NCBI GenBank assembly: GCA_031291575.1
Contig: JARLIT010000068.1
Coordinates: 1-46,606 of the forward strand
DNA length: 46,606 bases
Direction: 5' to 3'
DNA from: Ancalomicrobiaceae bacterium
GTDB lineage: Bacteria; Pseudomonadota; Alphaproteobacteria; Rhizobiales; Ancalomicrobiaceae
Shown here: positions 15,829-23,110 of the stretch, in pieces
How the letters are laid out: every line of letters begins with the position of its first letter
Position numbering within the stretch: position 1 is the first letter of the stretch
Translations under genes and position numbers: made by a program
Notes under the pieces: generated by a model
What the model saw: the letters and a program-made list of their open reading frames with translations, nothing else
What the model was told of the DNA's origin: nothing
Database searches by the model: none

Positions 15829-16686
15829 ATGGCAGAGCTCATGTCGCTCGCCGACGCCATAGCGGCCAACGTCCGCGATGGCGACAGCGTCGCCTTTGAA
15901 GGCTTCACGCATCTGATCCCGTTTGCCGCTGCGCATGAGACCATCCGCCAAGGCCGGCGCGACCTGACCCTCATCCGCATGACGCCGGACATCATCTACG
16001 ACCAGATGATCGGTGCCGGCTGCGCCAAGAAGCTCAAATTCTCGTGGGGCGGCAATCCCGGGGTCGGTTCCCTGCATCGCATGCGCGACGCGGTGGAGAA
16101 TGGCTGGCCGCACGCCCTCGGCATCGAAGAGCATTCGCACGCGGCCATGGCCAACGCCTTCGAGGCCGGCGCGGCGAACCTGCCGTTCGCCATGCTGAGG
16201 GGCTACATCGGTGCCGACCTGCCGAAGGTCAATCCGATGATCCGCAGCGTCACCTGCCCGTTCACCGGCGAGGTCCTGGCGGCGGTTCCGGCGATCCGCC
16301 CGGACGTATCCGTCATTCACGCCCAGCGCGCCGACCGCGAGGGCAACGTGCTCCTCGAAGGCATCGTCGGGGTGCAGAAGGAGGCGGTGCTGGCGGCCAA
16401 GCGCTCGATCGTCACGGTGGAAGAGGTCGTCGACGCCCTTGATCCGCCGTCGCGCAACTCGGTCGTCCTGCCGCACTGGACGGTAAGCGCGATCGCGGTG
16501 GTGCCGGGCGGGGCCTATCCCTCCTATGCGCTGGGGTATTACCCGCGCTCCAACGCCACCTATATCGCCTGGGACGCAATTGCCCGCGACCGCGACACGT
16601 TCCTCGCCTGGATGCAGGACAATGTGCTGTCCGGCCAGCCGGGAGATTTCGCCCGGCATGCCCGCCCGCGCGCCGGCGCCAACTGA
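15829..16686 (+). CDS. catI: 3-oxoadipate CoA-transferase subunit A (CatI/GctA type)
   Basis: 285 residues. It transfers CoA from succinyl-CoA to 3-oxoadipate with subunit B, in the cytosol. Family I CoA-transferase features: MSLADAIAANVRDGDSVAFE, GFTHLIPFAAAHE (oxyanion-type loop), IIYDQMIGAGCAKKLKFSW, and GYYPRSNATYIAWD near the end. Its length fits the larger CatI/GctA type (about 280) rather than PcaI (about 230). The ATG at 15829 has AAGGA nine bases upstream; the longer frame upstream runs through the operator and is not used. First gene of a three-gene operon. Glutaconate-type substrates cannot be excluded from sequence, but the thiolase and IclR neighbours favour ketoadipate. Confidence 0.85.
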   Translation: MAELMSLADAIAANVRDGDSVAFEGFTHLIPFAAAHETIRQGRRDLTLIRMTPDIIYDQMIGAGCAKKLKFSWGGNPGVGSLHRMRDAVENGWPHALGIEEHSHAAMANAFEAGAANLPFAMLRGYIGADLPKVNPMIRSVTCPFTGEVLAAVPAIRPDVSVIHAQRADREGNVLLEGIVGVQKEAVLAAKRSIVTVEEVVDALDPPSRNSVVLPHWTVSAIAVVPGGAYPSYALGYYPRSNATYIAWDAIARDRDTFLAWMQDNVLSGQPGDFARHARPRAGAN

Positions 16687-16697
16687 GGGAGGTCGAC

Positions 16698-17471
16698 ATG
16701 ACCGGGACATTCACCCCGACCGAAATGATGACCATCGCCGCGGCGCGCACGCTGACGAACGACGATATCTGCTTCGTCGGCATCGGCGCTCCGTCGGCGG
16801 CCTGCAATGTCGCCCGGCTGACGCATGCCCCGAAGATCACGCTCATCTACGAGAGCGGCACGATCGCCACCAAGCCGGACGTCTTACCCTTGTCCATCGG
16901 CGACGGCGAATTGTGCGAGACGGCGCTGTTCACCGTCTCCGTGCCGGAGATGTTCCGCTACTGGCTGCAGGGCGGGCGCATCACTACGGGCTTTCTCGGC
17001 GGCGCCCAGATCGACCGCTTTGCCAACCTGAATACGACCGTCGTCGGCGACTACGCCCACCCGAAGGTGCGGCTGCCGGGTGGCGGCGGCGCCCCGGAGA
17101 TCGCCTCGAACTGCGGCCGCATCCTCATTACCATGGCGATGGGCACACGCGCCTTCGTCGAGAAGCTGCCGTTCATCACCTCGATGGGGCATGGCGAAGG
17201 CGGCGACCACCGCGCCCGCCTGGGCCTGAAGACCAAGGGCCCGACCGCCGTCATCACCGATCTCTGCGTCATGCAGCCGGATCCCGTGACGAAGGAATTG
17301 GCTGTCGTTTCCATCCATCCGGGCGTTGCCCGCGAGACCGTGGCTGCGGCCTGCGGCTGGGCCCTGAAGTTCGCCGAAACCGTCACCGAGACCCCGGCGC
17401 CGACACCTGAGGAACTCTCCGTGTTGCGTGATATCCAGGCGCGCACCCGCAATGCACACAAGGCTGCCTGA
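16698..17471 (+). CDS. catJ: 3-oxoadipate CoA-transferase subunit B (CatJ/GctB type)
   Basis: 257 residues, the catalytic beta subunit. The active-site glutamate is in LIYESGTIATKPDVLPLSIG (about residue 52), followed by GFLGGAQIDRFANLNTTVVG and the glycine-rich loop KVRLPGGGGAPEIAS, both typical of the GctB/CatJ branch. GGGAGG precedes the ATG, 11 bases after the A-subunit stop. The thiolase gene starts one base after this stop. Length agrees with CatJ (about 260). Subunits A and B would form the heteromeric enzyme. Confidence 0.87.
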   Translation: MTGTFTPTEMMTIAAARTLTNDDICFVGIGAPSAACNVARLTHAPKITLIYESGTIATKPDVLPLSIGDGELCETALFTVSVPEMFRYWLQGGRITTGFLGGAQIDRFANLNTTVVGDYAHPKVRLPGGGGAPEIASNCGRILITMAMGTRAFVEKLPFITSMGHGEGGDHRARLGLKTKGPTAVITDLCVMQPDPVTKELAVVSIHPGVARETVAAACGWALKFAETVTETPAPTPEELSVLRDIQARTRNAHKAA

Positions 17472-17472
17472 C

Positions 17473-18678
17473 ATGACAGAGGCTTTCATCTGCGACTACG
17501 TGCGTACTCCCATCGGCCGCTTCGGCGGCGCGCTTGCCCCGGTCCGCACCGACGATCTGGCGGCGATCCCCTTGAAGGCGCTGCGTCAGCGCCACGCCGG
17601 CCTTGACCTCGCCGCGATCGACGACGTGATCTTCGGCTGCGCCAATCAGGCGGGCGAGGACAACCGCAACGTCGCGCGCATGGCCCTCCTCCTCGCCGGC
17701 TTTCCCGCGTCGGTGTCGGGAACCACGATGAACCGCCTGTGCGGGTCGGGCATGGATGCGCTGATTACCGCGGCGCGGGCGATCCGCTCGGGCGAGGCCG
17801 AGTTGATGGTCGCCGGTGGCGCCGAGAGCATGAGCCGGGCGCCCTTCGTCATTCCCAAGGCCGAGAGCGCCTACAGTCGTTCGAGTGAGATCCACGACAC
17901 GACCATCGGCTGGCGCTTCGTCAATCCGGTGATGAAGGCCCAGTACGGCGTCGATTCCATGCCGGAGACGGCCGAGAACGTCGCAGAGGACTTTTCCGTC
18001 TCCCGCGCCGATCAGGATGCCTTCGCGGTTCTCTCGCAGCAGAGAGCCGGCCGGGCGATGGCGAGCGGCCGCCTGGCCAAAGAGATCATCCCGGTTGAAA
18101 TCCCGCAGCGCAAGGCTGCGCCGATCGTCGTCAGCGAGGACGAGCATCCGCGCCCTTTGACCACCATCGAGGCGCTTGGCCGATTGCCCACGCCGTTTCG
18201 CGCCGGCGGCTCGGTGACGGCCGGCAATTCCTCCGGGATCAACGATGGTGCGGCAGCGCTCATCGTTGCCTCGGAAGCCGCGGTGAAGCGGTACGGGCTC
18301 ACCCCGATCGCGCGCATCCTCGGTGGAGCGACGGCCGGCGTCGCGCCGCGCATCATGGGCTTCGGTCCGGCTCCGGCGGCCGAGAAGCTCAACGCCCGGC
18401 TCGGACTGACGATGGAGGCTTACGACGTCATCGAGTTGAACGAGGCATTCGCCTCGCAGGCACTCGCGGTTGTACGCCATCTCGGACTCGCCGACGCCGA
18501 CGAGCGCGTCAACCGCAATGGCGGCGCCATCGCTCTCGGCCATCCACTGGGCATGTCGGGGGCTCGAATTGCCGGTTCGGCAGCGCTGGAACTGGCCCTC
18601 ACCGACTCCCGGCGGGCTCTCGCCATGATGTGCATCGGCGTCGGCCAAGGCATTGCCGTCGCACTCGAACGGGCGTGA
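17473..18678 (+). CDS. pcaF: 3-oxoadipyl-CoA thiolase
   Basis: 401 residues, the usual PcaF length. It cleaves 3-oxoadipyl-CoA to succinyl-CoA and acetyl-CoA. The nucleophilic cysteine is in TTMNRLCGSGMDALI (about residue 90), and the second catalytic pair is in NGGAIALGHPLGMSGAR (His) and MMCIGVGQGIAVALERA (Cys). NEAFASQAL is also present. The ATG at 17473 lies one base after the subunit B stop, so translation is coupled; an in-frame start inside the preceding gene is rejected. It ends the operon and releases acetyl-CoA that could feed the PHB and ethylmalonyl-CoA genes nearby. Confidence 0.9.
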   Translation: MTEAFICDYVRTPIGRFGGALAPVRTDDLAAIPLKALRQRHAGLDLAAIDDVIFGCANQAGEDNRNVARMALLLAGFPASVSGTTMNRLCGSGMDALITAARAIRSGEAELMVAGGAESMSRAPFVIPKAESAYSRSSEIHDTTIGWRFVNPVMKAQYGVDSMPETAENVAEDFSVSRADQDAFAVLSQQRAGRAMASGRLAKEIIPVEIPQRKAAPIVVSEDEHPRPLTTIEALGRLPTPFRAGGSVTAGNSSGINDGAAALIVASEAAVKRYGLTPIARILGGATAGVAPRIMGFGPAPAAEKLNARLGLTMEAYDVIELNEAFASQALAVVRHLGLADADERVNRNGGAIALGHPLGMSGARIAGSAALELALTDSRRALAMMCIGVGQGIAVALERA

Positions 18679-18722
18679 CCTCGGCGGGACGCCGGACGCG
18701 GAGCCTAGATCGACTGAACGAG

Positions 18723-18752
18723 AAAAAGACCGGCCAGCAGAACTGGCCGGTC
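18723..18752 (-). terminator. Rho-independent terminator for methylsuccinyl-CoA dehydrogenase
   Basis: A perfect 10-bp stem (GACCGGCCAG / CTGGCCGGTC) with a 5-nt loop is followed on the minus strand by TTTTTCTC. It lies 128 bases beyond the minus-strand dehydrogenase stop. The same hairpin, without a T-run, would face plus-strand transcripts leaving pcaF. Confidence 0.75.
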
Positions 18753-18879
18753 AAGTCGTTGACAGTGGCTGGGATCCCCTGAACCCAGCGCCATCAAGTC
18801 TTTATCACACCCGCCTCAGTTTCATCCCCTAATTTGTGGATGGGACCGAATTTAGTTACACCAATCAACAACCTTTAGT

Positions 18880-20565
18880 TTATTTTTTCTCAGAAATGTA
18901 ACTCTTGCTTGCATTATCGAGCAGCCGCCGGGCGATGACCTGCGCCTGAATCTCCCCAGCCCCCTCGAATATGTTGAGAATGCGCGCGTCGCACAGCACG
19001 CGGCTGATCTCAAACTCAAGCGCGAACCCGTTGCCGCCATGGATCTGCAACGCGTTGTCCGCGGCGGCCCAGGCGACGCGCGCGGCCAACAGCTTTGCCA
19101 TGCCGGCCTCGAGGTCGGCGCGACGGCCCTCATCCTTCTGCCGTGCAGCAAAATAGGTGAGCTGGCGGGCGATGGTGATCTCCACCGCCATCATCACCAG
19201 CTTGTCGGAGACACGCGGGAACTGGATCAGGGCTCGGGCGAACTGGATGCGCTCCTGAGCATACTTGAGGCCCAATTCCAGCGCGTTCTGCGCCACGCCG
19301 ACGGCACGGGCCGCGGTCTGGATGCGGGCGCTCTCGAACGTCTGCATCAGCTGCTTGAACCCCTGGCCTTCGACGCCGCCGAGAAGACTTGTCGCCGGCA
19401 CCTCGAACCCGTCGAAGGCAAGTTCGAACTCCTTCATGCCGCGATAGCCGAGCACCTCGATCTCGCCACCGGTGAGGCCCGTAACAGGAAAGGGCTCGCT
19501 GTCGTTGCCGCGCGGCTTCGACGCCAGAAACATGGAGAGGCCGCGGTAGTCGCTCGAGGCCGGATCGGTGCGGGCAAGAATCGTCATCAGGTCGGCGCGG
19601 ACCGGATGAGTGATCCAGGTTTTGTTGCCGGTGATGCGGTAGCTGTCGCCGTCCCTGACCGCGCGGGTCCTCAATGAACCGAGGTCGGAACCGGTATTCG
19701 GCTCGGTGAAGACAGCCGTCGGCAACACTTCGCCGGAAGCGATCTTCGGCAGCCAGTAGCCCTTCTGCGCGTCGGTGCCGCCTCCGAGAATGAGTTCGGC
19801 GGCAATCTCCGAACGGGTCCCGAGCGAGCCGACGCCGATGTAGCCGCGCGACAGCTCTTCCGTCACCACGCACATCGATTCCTTGCCGAGGCCGAGGCCG
19901 CCGTACGCTTCCGGGATCGTCAGGCCGAAGACGCCGAGTTCGGCAAGCTGGGAGATGATCTCAATGGGGATATAGGCGTTGGCAAGGTGCCATTTGTGCG
20001 CATTCGGCGCGACCGCGGCATCGGCAAAGCGCCGCATCTGCACGCGAAACTCGTCGAGCGTCTCGTCGAGACCGGGATCGCCGATGGTCGCCTGCCCCCC
20101 CGACACCGTCATGGCGGCGACGAGCGCAGCCCGGTTCTCCGCCGTGTTGCCACGGGCGATCAGCGTCTCGATCGCCTCGATGCCGAGCGGTGCCAGATCG
20201 TCGCGCGATAGTCCCAGATCGGCCGGTCGGACGATCTCGCCCTGGCTCATCGCGATGCCACCGATGAGCTGCGACAGGTACTCGCCGAAGGCGATGCGGG
20301 TGATGGCCTCCTCGACCACGCCGAACCGCCCGTCGGCGACAAGCCGCTCGGCATAGCCAGCCATTTCCCTGAGCGCCTCGACGTAGGTAGCGAACCAGGC
20401 GAGCCCGTGGGCGGCCCGTTGCTCCCGATCGACGAGGGCGGCGGCGACGCGCCCGTCCTGGTCCACCAGGGCCCGGACACGGGCCTTGGCAGTGCCCAGC
20501 ACCACGTCGAGCGCATCGATGGCTTTTTCGGTACGGGCGAGGAAGGAGATGGGACTGGTCGGCAT
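18880..20565 (-). CDS. mcd: (2S)-methylsuccinyl-CoA dehydrogenase
   Basis: 561 residues, FAD enzyme oxidising (2S)-methylsuccinyl-CoA to mesaconyl-CoA in the ethylmalonyl-CoA pathway, passing electrons to ETF. It is about 170 residues longer than ordinary acyl-CoA dehydrogenases; the extra N-terminal helical domain (ALDVVLGTAKARVRALV; HGLAWFATYVEALREMAGYA; RIAFGEYLSQLIGGIAMSQG) is the hallmark of Mcd. The C-terminal core has TIPEAYGGLGLGKESMCVVT, FTEPNTGSDLGSLRTRA, RIQTAARAVGVAQNALELGL and QIHGGNGFALEFEISRV. The ATG at 20565 has GGGAGA upstream. It is convergent with pcaF, and the strong hairpin at 18723-18752 lies between them. Other genes of the pathway are not in the window. Confidence 0.87.
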   Translation of the reverse strand: MPTSPISFLARTEKAIDALDVVLGTAKARVRALVDQDGRVAAALVDREQRAAHGLAWFATYVEALREMAGYAERLVADGRFGVVEEAITRIAFGEYLSQLIGGIAMSQGEIVRPADLGLSRDDLAPLGIEAIETLIARGNTAENRAALVAAMTVSGGQATIGDPGLDETLDEFRVQMRRFADAAVAPNAHKWHLANAYIPIEIISQLAELGVFGLTIPEAYGGLGLGKESMCVVTEELSRGYIGVGSLGTRSEIAAELILGGGTDAQKGYWLPKIASGEVLPTAVFTEPNTGSDLGSLRTRAVRDGDSYRITGNKTWITHPVRADLMTILARTDPASSDYRGLSMFLASKPRGNDSEPFPVTGLTGGEIEVLGYRGMKEFELAFDGFEVPATSLLGGVEGQGFKQLMQTFESARIQTAARAVGVAQNALELGLKYAQERIQFARALIQFPRVSDKLVMMAVEITIARQLTYFAARQKDEGRRADLEAGMAKLLAARVAWAAADNALQIHGGNGFALEFEISRVLCDARILNIFEGAGEIQAQVIARRLLDNASKSYISEKK

Positions 20566-20842
20566 GGTCGTTCTCCCGGCAAGGCGACGCCGCGAAACAT
20601 GCCCCGACGGTTCGGATCCATCCGATCGACGAGACATGCCCCAGCCTCGGCAGTCGGAGCGCGTTCGAGGCGTCCCGATCGGATCGATCTGAACGGAACG
20701 CGCCCGGCTGCGTCCAGCACTGCGGCTCTTTTGCGCTGCACATTACGGCGCGCCACCGCATCCGCAATGCACCATTCGTCCAGGAAGGCCAGCAATCGGC
20801 GCGCCGCCAGCGTCCGCGCCGGATCCCAGCCGGCCGGCAGCC
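20566..20842 (-). other. Gap between mcd and EamA gene; possible coupled ORF start
   Basis: An ATG overlaps the EamA stop as ATGA and opens MRLPAGWDPARTLAARRLLA and FLDEWCIADAVARRN with strongly G/C-ending codons for about 30 codons. The frame then loses this bias and runs without a stop into mcd in another frame. It may be the remains of a coupled third gene. I recognise no family. Confidence 0.25.
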
Positions 20843-21727
20843 TCATCGGCGCGAGGCAAGCGCCACACCGAAGATGGTGATGGCCATTCCGGCGAGCTGG
20901 ATCGGCGTCATCACAACCCCCTTGGCGAGCCAGGCCTGCAGCGCCGCCGTCGGCGGCACCAGATAGATGAGGGTGGCCGCCCGCGACACATCGCCGCGCC
21001 GGATGAGCAGGAGCAACAGCGAGATCGCGCCGATCGACAGTCCGAGCACGCTCCAGGCCATGGCAAGCGACGTCTCGAGCGTCCAGGTAAGCCGCATCGG
21101 TTCGAGGAAGTAGGCAAGTGGCAGCACGACGATCAGCGCGCCAAGATACTGCAGCGCCGCGGTCACCCTGAGGTCGCCGCCATGCAGCGCCGCCTTCTGA
21201 TAGAAGGTGCCGCCGGTCACCGACATCATGGCGACGATATTGACCAGGATCGGGCCGAGCGTCGCCCACAGATGGCCGGGATCGAGTCCGACCAGTTTTG
21301 GACTGAGCGCCACGACGAGGCCGGCGAAGCCAATGGCAATGCCGAAGATGCGGGGGCCGCTGAGCCGTTCGTCGAGAAGAAATGGTGCGGCGACGGCCGT
21401 CATCAGGGGCTGCAATGCGGCGATCAGCGCCGACAGCCCGGCCGGCACGCCCTGACCGAGCGCCCACCAGATGCCGGCGAGATAGAATCCGTGCAGGAAC
21501 AGGCCCGAGCCGATGGCGTGCGCGATGTAGCGCGGATTCCTCGGCAGGTGCGCACCGAAGCGCCAGGCAATCAGCGCCATCAGCCCGCCCGCCAGGACGA
21601 AGCGTACGACGAGGAACGTCAGCGGATCGGCATGGGGCGTGACGTACAGCACGACCACCCAGCCGGTCGACCAGATCAGCACGAACAGGGCGGGGACGCC
21701 GACGGAAGAGGCGAGGCTCTCGAACAT
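20843..21727 (-). CDS. EamA-family (DMT) transporter
   Basis: 294 residues with ten predicted membrane helices in two EamA repeats (about 1-140 and 150-290). The first repeat has LIWSTGWVVVLYVTPHADPL and FLVVRFVLAGGLMALIAW; its end GVPAGLSALIAALQPLMTAV is the conserved DMT helix. The second repeat ends LAGMAITIFGVALASRR. Members export amino acids or metabolites; the substrate cannot be inferred. No regulator is adjacent. It lies upstream of mcd on the same strand with a 277-bp gap. Confidence 0.88.
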   Translation of the reverse strand: MFESLASSVGVPALFVLIWSTGWVVVLYVTPHADPLTFLVVRFVLAGGLMALIAWRFGAHLPRNPRYIAHAIGSGLFLHGFYLAGIWWALGQGVPAGLSALIAALQPLMTAVAAPFLLDERLSGPRIFGIAIGFAGLVVALSPKLVGLDPGHLWATLGPILVNIVAMMSVTGGTFYQKAALHGGDLRVTAALQYLGALIVVLPLAYFLEPMRLTWTLETSLAMAWSVLGLSIGAISLLLLLIRRGDVSRAATLIYLVPPTAALQAWLAKGVVMTPIQLAGMAITIFGVALASRR

Positions 21728-21800
21728 GCCGCCATCCCTATCGACGGCGGAGTATCAGTACAACTGCCTATCGGAGAGTTCTGCCCGGCAATAAAGCAAG

Positions 21801-21865
21801 GGCGCGGGAAAATCCCGCGCCGAGCCCCTCCCGAAAAGCAAAGGGCGCGGGAAGATCCCGCGCCC
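21801..21865 (-). terminator. Tandem hairpin terminators after the Bax-inhibitor gene
   Basis: Two near-identical hairpins: 21843-21865 (GGGCGCGGGA-aga-TCCCGCGCCC) and 21801-21821 (GGCGCGGGA-aaa-TCCCGCGCC). Reading the minus strand, each is followed by a T-rich run (CTTTGCTTTT and CTTGCTTTA). They lie 30-90 bases beyond the stop of the minus-strand gene. Confidence 0.8.
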
Positions 21866-21894
21866 CAAGGCCTTTTCGACGTCGATCACTTCTC

Positions 21895-22692
21895 TCAGTC
21901 GCGCTGCTGTCCGAAGATCTGCAGCAGGTAGAGGAAGATGTTGATGAAGTCGAGGTAGAGGTTGAGGGCCCCTGCCACAGCCGCACGACCGACGGCAGTG
22001 CCATCAGCGTAGTCGAGGCTGTAGATGTACTGTTCCTTCAGCTTCTGTGTATCGTAGGCGGTGAGGCCCGCGAAGATCAGAACGCCGATGACCGAGATGG
22101 CGAACTGCAGTGCGCCGGAGTGGAAGAATAGGTTCAGCAGCGACGCGCCGATCAACCCAAACAGGCCCATCATCAGGAACGAGCCCATCGCCGACAGCGA
22201 CCGGCGGGTTGTGTAGCCGTAGAGCGACAAGCCACCGAAGGCGATCGCGGTAACGAAGAACACCTGAACGATCGAGGTCGCCGTGTAGATCAGGAAGATG
22301 ATCGACAGCGACGCGCCGACGAGCGCCGCGTAGAGCCAGAACACCGCCTGCGCGGTCGCCACCTGCATGCGGTTCAGCTGCCAGCTAAACAGCAGCACGA
22401 CGCCGAGAGGGGCGAACATGATCAGATACTTCAGCGGCGAGATGTAGATCAGCCGGCCGAATTCGGTCAACGCCAGACCACCGCGGACTTGCGCCACTGC
22501 ATCGGGCGCCCCGACGGTCGTCACCGCCATGTTATAAACCACCAGCGCGACGATGCCCGTCAAGAGCACGCCAATCGCCATGTAGTTGTAAATGGAGAGC
22601 ATGTAGGAGCGCAGACCCTGGTCGATGGCCTGCGCGTCGCCACGCGCAACCGTCGAGCCGAACCGCGCCTGCTGGTTCCCGTAGTTCGACAT
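21895..22692 (-). CDS. Bax inhibitor-1/YccA family membrane protein
   Basis: 265 residues with seven hydrophobic helices. Family signatures: RSYMLSIYNYMAIGVLLTGI near the N-terminus, ISPLKYLIMFAPLGVVLLFS, FLIYTATSIVQVFFVTAIAF, TAYDTQKLKEQYIYSL with the conserved YDTQ-type aspartate, and a C-terminal LNLYLDFINIFLYLLQIFG. Bacterial members are inner-membrane proteins; some are pH-gated calcium-leak channels, others interact with FtsH. GAAAGGG precedes the ATG. It stands alone, with a 16-bp palindrome 60 bases upstream and tandem terminators downstream. Confidence 0.92.
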   Translation of the reverse strand: MSNYGNQQARFGSTVARGDAQAIDQGLRSYMLSIYNYMAIGVLLTGIVALVVYNMAVTTVGAPDAVAQVRGGLALTEFGRLIYISPLKYLIMFAPLGVVLLFSWQLNRMQVATAQAVFWLYAALVGASLSIIFLIYTATSIVQVFFVTAIAFGGLSLYGYTTRRSLSAMGSFLMMGLFGLIGASLLNLFFHSGALQFAISVIGVLIFAGLTAYDTQKLKEQYIYSLDYADGTAVGRAAVAGALNLYLDFINIFLYLLQIFGQQRD

Positions 22693-23110
22693 CGGTTACC
22701 CTTTCGAGTTGACAGATTAACGGCCTAACCCGCCAGCGGCCTGCCTGAAGCATGACAGCCGGCTGTCAGATTGCCGTCGCTGAGGAATATGGTCTGCAAT
22801 CGTGGCTTCCGCAAGGAGCCGAGCCACCGCTCGGACCGCATCCGGCCGGCAAAGCCTCCCTCCCCCGACCGGCGGTCCGGGGCGAATGCACTGCCTTTCG
22901 CCTTAATAGATTGATTTCACGCTATTTTCAAGATCAAAACGGAAAATTCGGCAATTCCGGCTTATCGGCATTCTGCAAGATTAAATCTTCTTCATGCGGG
23001 CTGCCCCGGCTTCAGCTTGCGCGCAACAGCGCCAGTGCGGGGCGCGGCCTGCGGCCGAATGCAGCGCGATCCTGCCGTCCCGCCGGGAGCCGATCCCGCC
23101 CGGATCTGGC
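22693..23110. other. Intergenic region, 418 bp, with a 16-bp perfect palindrome
   Basis: No gene supported. It separates two minus-strand units. TGACAGCCGGCTGTCA at 22753-22768 is a perfect 16-bp palindrome about 60 bases before the Bax-inhibitor start and could be an operator. The stretch near 22900-22990 is distinctly AT-rich and may carry the promoter. Confidence 0.5.
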
